A DNA stretch of 64,000 bases, from NCBI GenBank assembly GCA_009801085.1, contig VNWV01000003.1, positions 2,108,001 through 2,172,000 of the forward strand, read 5' to 3'. The first letter of the stretch is position 1. Every line of letters starts with the position of its first letter. The notes under the pieces are model-generated. The model made no database searches. It was not told the DNA's origin and saw nothing but the letters and a program-made list of their open reading frames with translations. The stretch is from Lasiodiplodia sp. COLG20. Its lineage: Eukaryota; Ascomycota; Dothideomycetes; Botryosphaeriales; Botryosphaeriaceae. Both the position numbers and the translations under genes were made by a program. Shown here piece after piece: positions 44,761-55,884 of the stretch.

Positions 44761-45754
44761 GGTTTTTTAACCCTGCCTCTGCTGCTGCTTTCCCCGTGCG
44801 CCCGTGGTTGTCAGTACAACGCGAACGAGTTGCGCGTGGGCTGACGCGAGCCTTTCCCCTCCCCCCTTCCCCCCCTCCTTCTATTCGATCAAGCCGCGTC
44901 CTCGTCGTACACGTCGCCAAAAGCCGTACGCCACGCACTGCGCCACGCACTGCCATGTGGCAAGGGGGCGGGCGCGGGTGCGGCCGCCGGCGGCTGATGC
45001 TGATGATGATGATGAATGATGATGAGGAGGATGACGCGCTGGTGTGTGTGTCTCGGGGCGGCAGACGCAGCGAAACCGATCGGCAGGCGCTACGGGTGGG
45101 CGGCGGGCCGCTGCTGGCTTCGTGTTTTTTTTTCGTTGCGCACGCATGGGCTAGACCAGGGCTGAGTGTTGATCGATCGAATTGGTGTAACGGGAGCGAT
45201 TGGGAGAGCAGAGAGCGTGCGGTGGAGGGGCCCCCGGGGCAACTTCATGTACGGATTGCCTTTTGGGGTTAGCGCGCGCGAGTTGATCGGGATTGGTCGG
45301 TCCTGGGGACGTGGACCGGGACGGGATGCGTGCGTGTCGATGCATGTAGACATCATATTAGAAACTGATGGTTTTGAGTGGAAATAGCTCTCTATCTATT
45401 GAAGGAATGTTTGAAAGGTGTTGTCGTCCAAAACACTGCCCATTCTGGTAACCAGTACTGAATTAGGAAGCCTTCAACTGGACTCGGCCCAAAGACATTA
45501 TGTGGCATTAAAAAAAAAAAAGGATTACCCAAGGCCTCTCTCCATGTCAAGCAAAATATGATGTCCGTCTATGAAATGCTCGACAATTACCGCCCATAGG
45601 AAATCCCATCTGCGAACGCCTTTTCGGCAGCATAGCGCCCGGCTAATTGCCAAGTGAAAAGAAAGCCCTATAATTCACTGTTAATCAATTGTAATTGCAA
45701 TATGGGAGATGGGACGCACCGATTGTGATTGTGAAGCTGAGAGGTCAATTTTAT

Positions 45755-45880
45755 CTAGCGACGGCCACCATCGCGAGGCCAGTTGCCGTCGGAGCCTGAT
45801 ATTGGAGCCAAGTGTTAGCAATTGAGACTACACGAGCAGAAAGACCGAGGCTTACCGTTTCCAGAGCTGTCGGGAGTCAT
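45755..45880 (-). CDS. Candidate spliced microprotein (21 aa) with WPRD motif
   Basis: Exon 1 is 45880-45856 and exon 2 is 45795-45755, with a 60-bp GT-AG intron (GTAAGC donor, TTGCTAACAC branch site, AATATCAG acceptor). The ATG has an excellent fungal context (CCATCAACATGAC) after a typical CA/CT-rich leader. A TATAAA box at 46027-46032 on the minus strand lies about 150 bases upstream. The product has 21 residues, starts MTPDSSGN and ends with GNWPRDGGRR. A canonical intron with a branch site inside so short a frame argues against chance, though it could also be a non-coding spliced transcript. No family was recognised. Confidence 0.45.
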
Positions 45881-46026
45881 GTTGATGGTTGTGAATGGAA
45901 AGGTAGGTGGCGAGGAGTGGGATGAGGACTGAGTTGTCGAGGAACGTTTGGAAGCGAGTGACTTTGGTCGAAGAGGAGATGTTGCTGAGTGCTGTAGCAT
46001 GCTCCTCTTGCCGGAGCCAGCAAGTC

Positions 46027-46032
46027 TTTATA
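46027..46032 (-). promoter_or_regulatory. TATA box of the 21-aa spliced candidate
   Basis: The minus strand reads GATATAAAGAC, at the same distance from its ATG (about 150 bases) as in the other two TATA-driven small genes. Confidence 0.45.
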
Positions 46033-48452
46033 TCATTTTCTTCTGAGGTAGCATCGCACTCGCCGAACTTCACACACTCCACATCGGGATGGCTGGTTTT
46101 CAGCTGGCCACTCGGTTCTCACGCAGCTCTGGAATGTGCTAGCCTCACTGACTAACCTGCCGAAGAAAGCCAAGGCGAACGGCAGGTGTTGAGCATCGAC
46201 AAAAGCTTGGATACTGGCTGACGGCAAAAGGGTGGGGGGGTCTGGTTGCGCAAGAAGCAATACTTGGTGTAATTCAGCTGCACCGCTGAAATGTACCCAA
46301 GAAAAAACCAAGAATAGTCCCGAATATGCGGTTCTCTACCCCCCCTTCTCCCCCTTCAAGCCCTTGTGCGAGACCAGAGAGAAAGAAGCTGCGGCCGGAG
46401 ATGCGGCCGGTGCTGTTGTGCAACCAGCTACGCGTGCTCGTGTTGGGCTTCCCGCTTCGACCGCCGGCAGTGGCACACCGCTCCGAAGAACAATTTAGTC
46501 GGGCGCATTTACCGAGAGTGAGATAATGTGCAGTGTCTCGCCACCCTGAAGAGAGATCTCCCCTCTCGTCTCGTACCTCGCCCAGCTGGTTTGCGCCTTG
46601 AACCTCGGCAGGGTCTCCCCCCTCGCCTTGACCTCAACCCAGTTCTCGGGAGCTGCTTTATTTTTAGCACTGTGAAGAACGAACTGAGTCCTTTTTCTCC
46701 TGCCTCGCTTACACAAGGAAAAGGAGACTTAAGCACCCACCCGACAAATAGCATTGGATAGCAGTGCGCTGATCTCTCCCCTTTGCAGGACGCTTGACCG
46801 GTTGCTCAGACGGTCGATTGATGCCAAGAGCACACGGGGAGGGGTGCGGTGAACCCTTTGTGTCGCTTTGGCCACGTTCTGCGAACCCACCGCATCATGA
46901 TCTCTCATGATGCCTTGATGCAGCGGATATCCCGCGTTCACAGCGCTTATGCGCCTACCCGTGCAATGCCGTGGACACCGGGCACACGCAGCGCCCCTCC
47001 ACTGTCCACTGAATGCGCGAGAAATGCCCAAATATACATGCCTCGACGCTGCTAGCTTGGCTATGACGTCAGACCTGCGAATCATCGCCATCACTCTGGA
47101 TGTCGGAAGCCGTGGTGGAGAAAAATATGCTGTTGCTGCCAGTGGCGGTTGCACGCTGGCGGGGTCGACCGAAGTCAAATCGGCCGTCGAGTCAATGCGA
47201 ACCGAGTCTCTAAGCTAGCGCCCGAATCCGAGTAACGGTGGACAAAAAGGACGCGTGGTAATGGGAAGTGGCTGGCTGTTGATGTTGTCGAAAGAGTGCT
47301 GATCGAGAGATCTGGAACTGACATCCCAATTGCCTTTGTAAGCGGCCATGAACAGTCCTCTCGTATTATATACGCGGTGAGGGCTGGAATCTTACCGCCC
47401 CGATTGATCAGCCGCTACGGGAGTTAAATCTGTATTGGACCAATGGCTGCAACGGCTTCCATTCACGACGAAAACGTGACCATAAAAGGACTGTGAAAAG
47501 CAAAAACAACCCGGAACCGAGATACGGACTGCTCCCAAGAGCGTGGTGTTGTTGCAACATCGAAGTGCGAGACCAGGGAGGAACAGCCGATCGTACTCTG
47601 CACAAGGATGACTCAACTTCTCGCAGAATTTGTTGATCTTTCGATGCTCACGCTAGCGTCTGCAGCGTTCGTCTCCTCGCAGCGCGACGAGGGAGGGGGA
47701 GGACTTGAGAAACAGACACGTTCTGGAAGGGGGGGATCATCTGTCCCACAGCAGGCCAGCAAGGGATTCATCGCATCAATCGGAGAATTCCTAGCCTCGG
47801 CACAAGTGGCCTCACTGTACCCAATGACCCGGGAACCAGACACCTCAGCTCCTCCCGACGCTGCGGAAACGACACGAGGCGGCAGATCGATGGCGGTCCA
47901 ATCCCTCAGATCCCACTCCTCCCAACGGAAAACCGCATTTTCCTCTCTGGGCGCCGCTCGGACATTATTTTTGTTGTGAGACGGCGCCAATCGTTGGATC
48001 CCCAGCGAAAACCTTGATCCGATCTGCACGACCCTGATATGCATGCTTCCTGTTCCTGTCACCGCCGCCACGGTATCGTGAGTGCAGCCGGCCACTCGTA
48101 AGACAAACCCGGAGTGCCACAGACACACCACCCTTAAAAAAAATGTACGGGCCCGGTTCGTACAGAATTGATGGTGGTGAGCAGGCAGGCGTGGTGCTGA
48201 TCGGGACGCGTGTAGTGAAAGTGTCAACAAAAGACGTCCGCATAACGCCTGCAACAATAAGCGGGGCAAAAAGAGGTTAGCTGCACAATGCCGTAATGTT
48301 GAGTCACCGTGATGCCGGCCAGACAATGGGTAGAATCAAGGCCAAACATTTGTTGCTGTATCTATGTATACACATGCGCATAATACATGTAGAAAGGGCG
48401 GAAGCAAGAGAAGCAGATACAAAGTTGCGTCCTGACCGCTTCTTCCAATGCT
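46033..48452. other. Gene-poor 2.4 kb
   Basis: No supported gene. On the minus strand a TATATAATAC at about 47363-47372 precedes a 44-codon frame (47349-47215) whose ATG is too close to the TATA box. The GC-rich stretch 47600-47960 has frames on both strands without domains. Confidence 0.4.
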
Positions 48453-49433
48453 CTAATTGGTGGTGCATCCGCCACTAAGGTGAAATGAGTACTTCTTGCT
48501 AGGCCCAGCAATTTCTCCATTGATACTGGTCGAGCTTTTGTCCTTCTGAGCAACGTTGGCCTGCGCAGCCTCCCGTGCCTTCTGCTCAACCCACTCCGGG
48601 CAGATATGGAGGTTTGACGCAGGACCCTGCCTCTTCGAGCTTTCCGCCGCAGGTGCTAGGCTCGTTACGTCTCCAGCACCAGCAGGCCGATCGGTGACAG
48701 TCTGAAAATCGATAGGGGCGGAACTCGAAGGAAGTGAAGAGGGCGCATTGCCCTCATTCCCACAACGCGTCTGGCCAGGATTGTTAATGGGCTGAGACTT
48801 CAGGTATTCTACCACCTTCTCGGCGCTCTTGTCAGCCGGGAAGACCGGATAGTCAACCCAGACGATCTTGCCATCCTGGATCACCAGAGAAACACGCTTG
48901 ACCAACTTCCAGTTCCCGTATTCAAACAGAGGCAGAGACAAGGCCTCACAGAACTTGAAGTGCTCGTCGCTGAGAAGGTGATAGCCGAGACGTAGATGTT
49001 CGCGAGTGAGCTTCTGGTGTTCGGTTTCCTGTGTACTAAGACCAAAGATCCTAGAAATACCCAAGCCTTTCAGTTCTGAGGTGGCGGCCTTGAATGAGCA
49101 GGCTTGTGGCGTGCAGCCACGAGCGCCGGGGATGGCATCCCAGTCCTCGGGCACCGATTCCTTGGGTTTGCCGGTGCGCGGATAGCAGAAAATGACAGTC
49201 AAGCCCTTCAGCTTCGATACGTCGACAGTCTCGTCGTTAGTCGAGGGAAGCGGCAGCGACGGCAAGTCCATGCTCCATAGGTGGTCGCATTTGTGGTCGT
49301 CCACCGGCCGGGGAAGGTTTGGTGGAAGGACATCTTCGCTTGAGCCTACATATGTCAGTGTGCATTGATGAGATTAGAAGTTTAGGTACCTACGATCAAC
49401 GCTCTGCTGCTGCTGTTGCTGTTGCGGGTCCAT
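48453..49433 (-). CDS. PrxQ/BCP-like peroxiredoxin with extended C-terminus
   Basis: A thiol peroxidase of the AhpC/TSA superfamily that reduces hydroperoxides. Exon 1 is 49433-49394 and exon 2 is 49345-48453 (48-bp intron); 310 residues. Exon 1 encodes MDP followed by seven Gln (a CAG-type microsatellite). The thioredoxin fold starts about residue 40 (SMDLPSLPLPST, LTVIFCYPRTG). The active site is PGARGCTPQACSF, with peroxidatic and resolving Cys five residues apart as in the PrxQ class. GLSTQETEHQ, HLLSDEHFKFCEAL and SLVIQDGKIVWVDYPVFP complete the fold near residue 200. The last 110 residues are an unusual Ser/Asn/Ala-rich extension containing ICPEWVEQKAREAAQ; I do not recognise it. An intron near the end of the fold cannot be excluded. 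Confidence 0.85.
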
Positions 49434-49977
49434 GGTCTGCTATCGGCTTGGAAGTGCTTGAAGTAATGAGGTCTGCCAAGTCAGCCATCCAACAGGCACC
49501 CGCCCATCTTAAAGCGCTGCGCCAGCTCCCACGGCACCACGCATGCTATCAATGGCCGCCGCACGCGTCGAGATAGTCACCCCATGGTGTTGGAGATCAA
49601 AGAGCGCGGTCAGACATCGTGTTGACTGTTGACAAACGGCCAGAGTGATGGCGCGACGTGTGAGTGGATGAGACAGGTGTTCCACCCGGTAAGCGACCAC
49701 CCGCATTCGGCCATCCGACACCACGTATTTAGCCGGTCAATTGCGTGCTACTTACCAACCACCCCTTGGCAACCGAAGAAATACAAAGTGTTAGCCAGCC
49801 TTCTAGGTGTTTGGCCCAAGCATTTGTCCACTTTCTCTGCTAAGGTACGTTTACACGATCTTTCGTACCGTTCCCTTTACACTCCCCTGGAAAGATTCCC
49901 ATGGCTTTAGGAAATGTAGTGAATGATGAACAGTGCAAGGGAATTTTGGAGTGGCTGGAATGCGAAAGTCTGATTTT
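49434..49977. other. Peroxiredoxin upstream region
   Basis: No coding feature was supported. Includes the probable promoter of the peroxiredoxin gene. Confidence 0.4.
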
Positions 49978-50196
49978 ACAGCCCCCTCTCGCAGCCGATG
50001 GCTAGCGCGAACAGCAGGCTCCCCAGCTCTGCCTTAGAAAAATAACATATGTGGGGAGTTGAAGCTATCGTCCGGACAAGAATGTCGAATTTTTAATTCT
50101 ACATACACGTCCGGACGATAGCTTCAGCTACCCATGACATGAGCAAAAAAAAAAAAAAGGAATCCACGCTAGCCATCGGCTGTGAGAGGGGACTGT
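49978..50196. repeat. 219-bp inverted-repeat (fold-back) element
   Basis: The outer arms are 49978-50007 and 50167-50196 (30 bases each, two mismatches on pairing). Inner perfect arms of 17 bases are 50061-50077 (GAAGCTATCGTCCGGAC) and 50109-50125. The loop 50078-50108 is AT-rich. The inner arms extend imperfectly outward. An A run of 14 lies in the right half (50145-50158). The nested symmetry is that of a MITE or other fold-back element, or of a strong RNA hairpin. No transposase frame is present. Confidence 0.75.
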
Positions 50197-50640
50197 ATAC
50201 TAAAATGGTGGAGACGATAAAGTTGGTTAATAATCGCCCTTAGTTGCTTGGTCCAATTCCATAGACAGTTAGCCAATACGATTTGTTTAGGCTGCGAGGG
50301 GGAATGGTCGGTAAATTCCATGCATATGGCTGACCAAATGAGCGGCGTTGGTTGGCCAACAACCCCCGGTCGCCGACGAGGCACGCAGGGTGGAACAGCT
50401 TTATCGATAACGTGAGTGGGTATTACCGCGGGGTGACGTCTTCGGACGCACCGGAATCAAAGCAAGTCAGGTCATCAAGCTGCCTCTGATTCGCCAGCAG
50501 GGCCCAGACTCGCCATCAATGCATCATCAGCATGCGGCAGCGACTCGTAGCTCATTAACCCGCCTCCCCCACCTACCGTCCGGAGCTGTTCGTTGGTCTC
50601 GTATCTTACCCCTCCATAAGCCTCGCCCGCCTACGTGTTC
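50197..50640. other. Promoter region of the AIF-like gene
   Basis: Contains the upstream DNA and CT-rich leader (50560-50640) of the next gene. No TATA was recognised. Confidence 0.4.
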
Positions 50641-52529
50641 ATGCTCGCCAAGCGCCTTCCCTTCTCTGCTGCTTCCAGCCATCTACTTCTAAGACAGCGA
50701 CCCCGCTCTCACTTCTCCCACCCATTCCAATCGCGATTCCCCATTTCCACCTCTGCATCCAGGATGGCGCAAGAGTACAAGCTGAAGGGCATTACGTCCC
50801 TGGACCTCAAAAACGGCGAGAAGAAAGAAGTCGAGGTCGAAGGCATTGAGAACGCCAAGGTTCTGCTTTCCAAGGTCCAGGACAAGGTGCACGCAACCAG
50901 CTCCAACTGCACTCATTATGGTGCTCCTCTGGTGAAGGGTGTTCTCACAACCGAGGGGAGGCTCACTTGCCCGTGGCATGGAGGTATGACCTCATAACTT
51001 CCCCCATCATGCGAGCCTTAGCTGACAACACACCTAGCTTGCTTCAAGGTCTCAACCGGCGACGTCGAGGACGCACCTGCTCTCGATCCGCTCGCTACTT
51101 TTGAGCTCATCCAAAAGGACGGCGCCGTCTACATCAAGGGCGACGAGGCAACCATCAAGGCGAACAGAAGGTCTCTTGGCTTCAAGTGTTCCGCTCAAGG
51201 CTCGGAGAAGGTGCTGGTTATTGGCGGGTAAGTAAAAGCCCATCCATATCATATCCCGACCCAGTAAGCTTATAGGTGTTATCCATATACAGTGGTAGTG
51301 GTACTCTCGGTGCCATTGAGGGTCTTCGTGGAGGCGGTTTTACCGGTCACATTACAGTCATTTCCAAGGAAGGCTACAGGCCCATTGACCGAACAAAGCT
51401 ATCCAAAGCGCTGTTGGCCGATGTCTCAAAGGTCGCCTGGAGATCAGAGCAGTGGTACAAGGATGCCTCGATAGATATCGTCTCTGACGAGGCTTCCGCT
51501 GTGGACTTCGACGCCAAAAAGGTTTCCACCAAGTCTGGCAAGACGTACGACTATACCAAGCTCATCCTGGCGACCGGTGGCACTCCGAGGTGGCTTCCAC
51601 TCAGCGGACTGAAGGGTGATCTCGGCAACGTCTTCGTCCTGAGGTCCATCCCTGATGCGCAAAGCATTGTCGATGCTGTTGGCGACAATGGCAAGAAGAT
51701 CGTCGTTATCGGTAGCTCCTTTATCGGCATGGAAGTCGCCAACTGCCTGGCTGGAAAGAAGAATGACGTTACCGTCGTCGGCATGGAGAAGGCACCCATG
51801 GAGCGCGTCATGGGCGAGAAGGTCGGCAAGATCTTCCGCGGCCTGCTGGAGAAGAACGGCGTCAATTTCCACATGGAGGCATCAGTCGATAAGGCCACAC
51901 CATCGAAAAGCGATTCGTCCAAGGTTGGTGCTGTTCACCTGAAGGATGGGACCGTTCTCGAGGCCGATCTCGTGATCGAAGGTGTCGGGGTCGCCCCTGC
52001 AACCGAGTACCTAAAGGGAAATAAGGCCGTAGAACTCCTGAAGGACGGTTCCATCAGCACGGACGAGACTTTCGCGGTCAAGGGCCTCAATGATGTGTTT
52101 GCGGTGGGAGACATAGCCAGCTGGCCGTACAACGGACCGGGAGGCAATGGATCACCTGTGCGCATCGAACACTGGAACGTCGCCCAGAACGCGGGAAAAA
52201 TAGTAGCCGGCTCGATCAATAGCCCGGGAGCAAAGCCCAAGCCCTTCATCCCTATCTTCTGGTCGGCGCTGGGAAGTCAACTGAGGTACTGCGGCAATAC
52301 GGTTGGTGGGTACGACGACGTCGTCATCCAGGGTGAGCCAGAGAAGCCGAGCTTTATTGCATATTACACCAAGGGAGAGACGGTTGTCGCAATGGCCAGC
52401 ATGATGAAGGACCCGTACATGAGCCAGACCGCCGAGCTCATGCGCAGGGGCAAGATGCCCACCAAGAGTGAGCTGCTGAAGGGTGTCGACATCCTCAACG
52501 TCACCATCCCGGCAGAGATCAAGATTTGA
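50641..52529 (+). CDS. AIF-like FAD oxidoreductase with N-terminal Rieske domain
   Basis: A flavoprotein of the AIFM3 type, probably mitochondrial. Exon 1 is 50641-50983, exon 2 is 51038-51227 and exon 3 is 51293-52529 (introns 54 and 65 bp); 589 residues. Residues 1-43 are a Ser/Arg-rich presequence (MLAKRLPFSAASSHLLLRQ); a second ATG starts MAQEYKLKG and could give a cytosolic form. The Rieske 2Fe-2S ligands are CTHYGAPL and, across intron 1, CPWHGACF. The FAD domain starts at VLVIGGGSGTLGAIEGLR, with intron 2 splitting the Gly motif. The second nucleotide motif, KIVVIGSSFIGMEVAN, binds NAD(P)H; ATGGTPRWLP and the FAD-binding VFAVGDIASWPY follow. The C-terminal dimerisation domain includes PIFWSALGSQLRYCG. 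Proposed roles in electron transfer and cell death come from the family. Confidence 0.92.
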
Positions 52530-55500
52530 TGAAGTTAATGACGACCCCGGACGCACCTCGAGTTTAATGGCCTGTACATAATAATCATGAGAGTTCGCAA
52601 CTGAATGAATGAAATTGACAATACAAGCTCATTTCTGCAGGGCGATTCCGCCGGGGCGATCCGATCTCCGGGAAGCCGACGCTGCGATCGGAGACAAGTC
52701 TCGGACGTTGCTTGGGCGGAAGGTTACATACAGGAGGAAAGCCTAATGAGATGATGGCACCTGCGGCAGCCCGAATCAGGCCACAAACAGAAGCTCCACA
52801 GGGCTGAACCGCACTGCGTCGGACCGAGATGACGTGCAGGAAGGAAAACCAAGAGGGGCGGCGGCCCACACGCCTGCTGCGGGCACGAACGGGCGATTTT
52901 TTTCCTGCTTGTCCTTGACTCGGAAGATCCGTGTTGGCCACTGCACGCACGGTTGTGCCTGATGATCCCTACTAACTCTCCTTTCAGGAGCCCTAGGGCT
53001 AGACCAGTCCGTGAGCTTTTCTCTTCACGAACCACCATGGATTGATTCGGTCTTCGTGTGTTCCAGGCTGTCTTGATCTCATATCCCGTGCGCTCGAAGA
53101 GGGCTCCTGTCCCTGATGCCGGCAACTCTTGGCCCGCTGCTACTGCTGCGCGAACGTTGCCGAGACTCCGCACGTACCGCTTGCGCCGCGCTACTCGCCT
53201 AGTCGGAGAATGAGCCGATGCTGGCCTTGGCCTGGCGAGGTCCGATGGTCGTTCTTCTTGCCTCTCACGTGGGAGGGGGAAGGTTGTGCGCGCGAGCACA
53301 GAGCCGCAGCCGACTATGCCTCACTTCCAATAGCGAAATGACGCGCGCTCAGCCATCCCGTACCGGAAAAGAGGCCCAAAGGCGCGAACTCGGGAATGGC
53401 GTGGACGGGCGGGGGCTTCCGAAATGTCTCGGTCGGTGCGGATGAATGGCTAAGATGTGCTGCGAACACGAATGCCGGCGAGGCTATACATACATGCGCA
53501 GCAGCGAGAGGCGTGCGGAAGTGAAAAGAAGATGGTCCATGCCTTCCAAAAGGAGGATTCAGGGGAATATCGCTATGAATGCGAGTGCGAGCTGGGCCTT
53601 CAAACATTACTTGCGAAGGATGACGAAAAGCATAGTATTGACGATAAGAGTAAAAATAGAGAGCAGTGGAAACAGCATGAGGGGGGCTGTGTTTCAGTGA
53701 GAATGGGGACTGTTACCGAGATCGGCGAAGCCGTAGGGTCTAGGACGCATATATACAAGCTGGCGGAATAGGCGAAGTGCACCTATAACAAGCTATACTC
53801 GCCCGCTTTCTTGGACAGCGGCGGTTCGCTCTGGCGCAGCGTCTCGAGAGGTGAGGTGCAAGCGTATGTCCCGGCCGTATGGACATGGCTATCTCCGCTC
53901 ATGCTAACGGCGGAAAGTGACGACGCATGGAGATCACCCGTGAGGGCGTACGCCGTACACATGACAGCGGAACGGGAGCTCTAGAATGACTCTGGAAAGA
54001 CGCCGGCGGCAGAGGTTGATTGGAGCAGCAAGCATCAAGCTGGAAGTGAACAGAGAGCGCACGGAATTCGATTCGATGCCTCCGACGGATCGGCATTGAA
54101 ATTGCTTTTCGAGCGCCATGCTCGGGACGACCCGCTGAGGGCGGCAGCGACGCGTCCAGTTCGTGTCAATCACGTGGATTGGGCCGCGATTCAACGTCGT
54201 CGCTCAACCGACACAGTTCCGCCGGGTGTTTCACGCATGAGCGGTCTTCGGACGTGCTTGTTATGCGACGTCATGGGGCGGCAACGATGGGCGGCTGGGG
54301 TAGCTGGGCCTGGCGCCGGCGGTGGGAGATTAACGTGCACGCATTGAGAGCGATGCGCCTCGCGCGGCGCGCCACAGACGACTTTACCCAGCTCAGTCGC
54401 ATTCCGCGAGACATTGCACTCATCCTACGTGAACCGCTGGAGCAAACATCTGCGCGCCGAGGTCAGTTTCAAGATTATCAACATCGCAGACTCGCGTAAG
54501 TGGGGTGCGATATTTCTTATGAGACAGCTCCGAGAAGGGTAAACGCCAGTGGCACGTTAGAGTTACTCTCTCGGAGCTGCTTCCCGAACAAGTCGGCGCG
54601 CACTGGGCAGCAGCCGGCGGGGCCAAGAGGCAGCAAACGTTCTCGAAGAAACGCAATGGCATTGGGCTGTTGGTGCGCAGGCTGGTGGTGGTGACGTGCG
54701 CCGTGGCCAGTTGACGTTTGAGCGGACGACGGGGTGCTGGAGCAACGTTGAGAAAATATAGATCAAGCCACGGCAGGCCGGGAGTGGTGCGTCTGAAACG
54801 GCAGGCCGCTGCAGGGACAGGGATCCGCGAGGCGGCTCCAACAGGTGCGCGATCTGCGAGTAATAATGCGCCGCCGGCTGGGTCACGTCCGAAGCGCGCG
54901 CGCAGCCGGACGCGCGCAGCAGCTCGCACGCGGAGTGGCAGCGGGAGATCGCACGTGGAGACAGAGACTCGGGCAGGCGGCGGGAAGGAGATTAACGCTA
55001 AGGGAATAGCCTGGTCGTCGGTAGTGCGTTGCCGCCGAGATGTGGAAAGCGTCTGATGAGGCGCAGAACGAGAGAAGAGAGAGAGCGAGTGCGGGCCGGG
55101 GGCCTGCTCGCCTGGCACGGCAGCAGGCGCGCGCGGCAGTGAAACAACGGTCATCCCAGGCCGTCGGGTGCTGCTTTTCAGACGCGCGCTGGCTCGCGAG
55201 CAGCGCTGGCGGACGCGTGCTCCGCTGCGTCGAGGGCAGGCGCGGGTATCGCGATCGCCGGCAAGGCAATCTCGTCGCGGCCAGGACATCCCCGGCGCAG
55301 CCACAGGCGTCGCAGATTGCTGATGTCAAGCCGAGTCGAGCGGGCGTCTGGCTGGCAGCGTCCTGTGCGCCGGCAGCGCCCCCCTGAAGCGATATGCTAG
55401 CAGCCCGAGGCCCTTTCCTCGCGCGCGACGCTGGAAACAGGGAGATTAAGCGTGCGTCGCGCAGCCAGCCCGCACGCAGAGACGAGCCTACCTGCCAGGC

Positions 55501-55884
55501 GCCGCTCCACCAGCGACTCTCCACCACCACTCTCGCTCACGCTGCCAGTTGCAGCTGCCAGCGCGCGCGCTCTCGCCCGCCAGCCTGCCCGCAGCTTCAC
55601 TCGCCAATCACCGCGCGCAGCCAAGCTCCACTCGCTAAGGCACCCCAAGGGCAGCAGACAGACAGCTCGTCCCAAAGCTGCATCGCGTCGACCGCCCCAT
55701 GTGAAGGCCCGCCCGGTAGCCGCAGTCCCTCCTTGACCTTGCACCACCACCGACCGCTCTTCTGAGCCACCCCAGCCGAGCCTGCAAGCAGCGCCCGCAG
55801 CCCGACCGAGCCCGCCGAGCCTCCGCACCCCGTGCAGCGTGTGAGAGCCAGCGCATCGCTGAACCCTGATCGCCGAGCAGCACG
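52530..55884. other. Gene-free 3.3 kb; upstream region and leader of the kinase gene
   Basis: GC-rich, especially from 54720 to 55880, where the plus strand becomes pyrimidine-rich as expected of a long promoter/leader. Frames up to 294 codons on the minus strand are compositional Arg/Ser/Ala runs. A minus-strand TGTATATATG at about 53746-53755 precedes a 23-codon hydrophobic frame (53678-53607). No RNA gene was recognised. Confidence 0.45.

Larger units (their letters stand above)
41420..45754. other. Gene-poor 4.3 kb
   Basis: No domain-bearing frame and no convincing splice-consistent model on either strand. It holds a GCT microsatellite at 44725-44760, a GAT/ATG microsatellite near 45000-45025, a 14-bp palindrome at 43925-43938, and AT-rich stretches at 42400-43250. 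No RNA gene was recognised. Confidence 0.45.

Noticed and set aside
44796..45272. 158-codon plus-strand frame with Met/Asp runs
   Set aside because: The runs come from GAT/ATG microsatellites; no domain.
47215..47372. 44-codon minus-strand frame just after a TATATAATAC box
   Set aside because: The ATG lies only about 15-20 bases from the TATA box, upstream of any normal start site, and no second feature supports it.
54420..55530. Long minus-strand open frames (up to 294 codons) upstream of the kinase
   Set aside because: Arg/Ser/Ala/Pro composition with no domain or splice logic; explained by GC-rich leader DNA read backwards.
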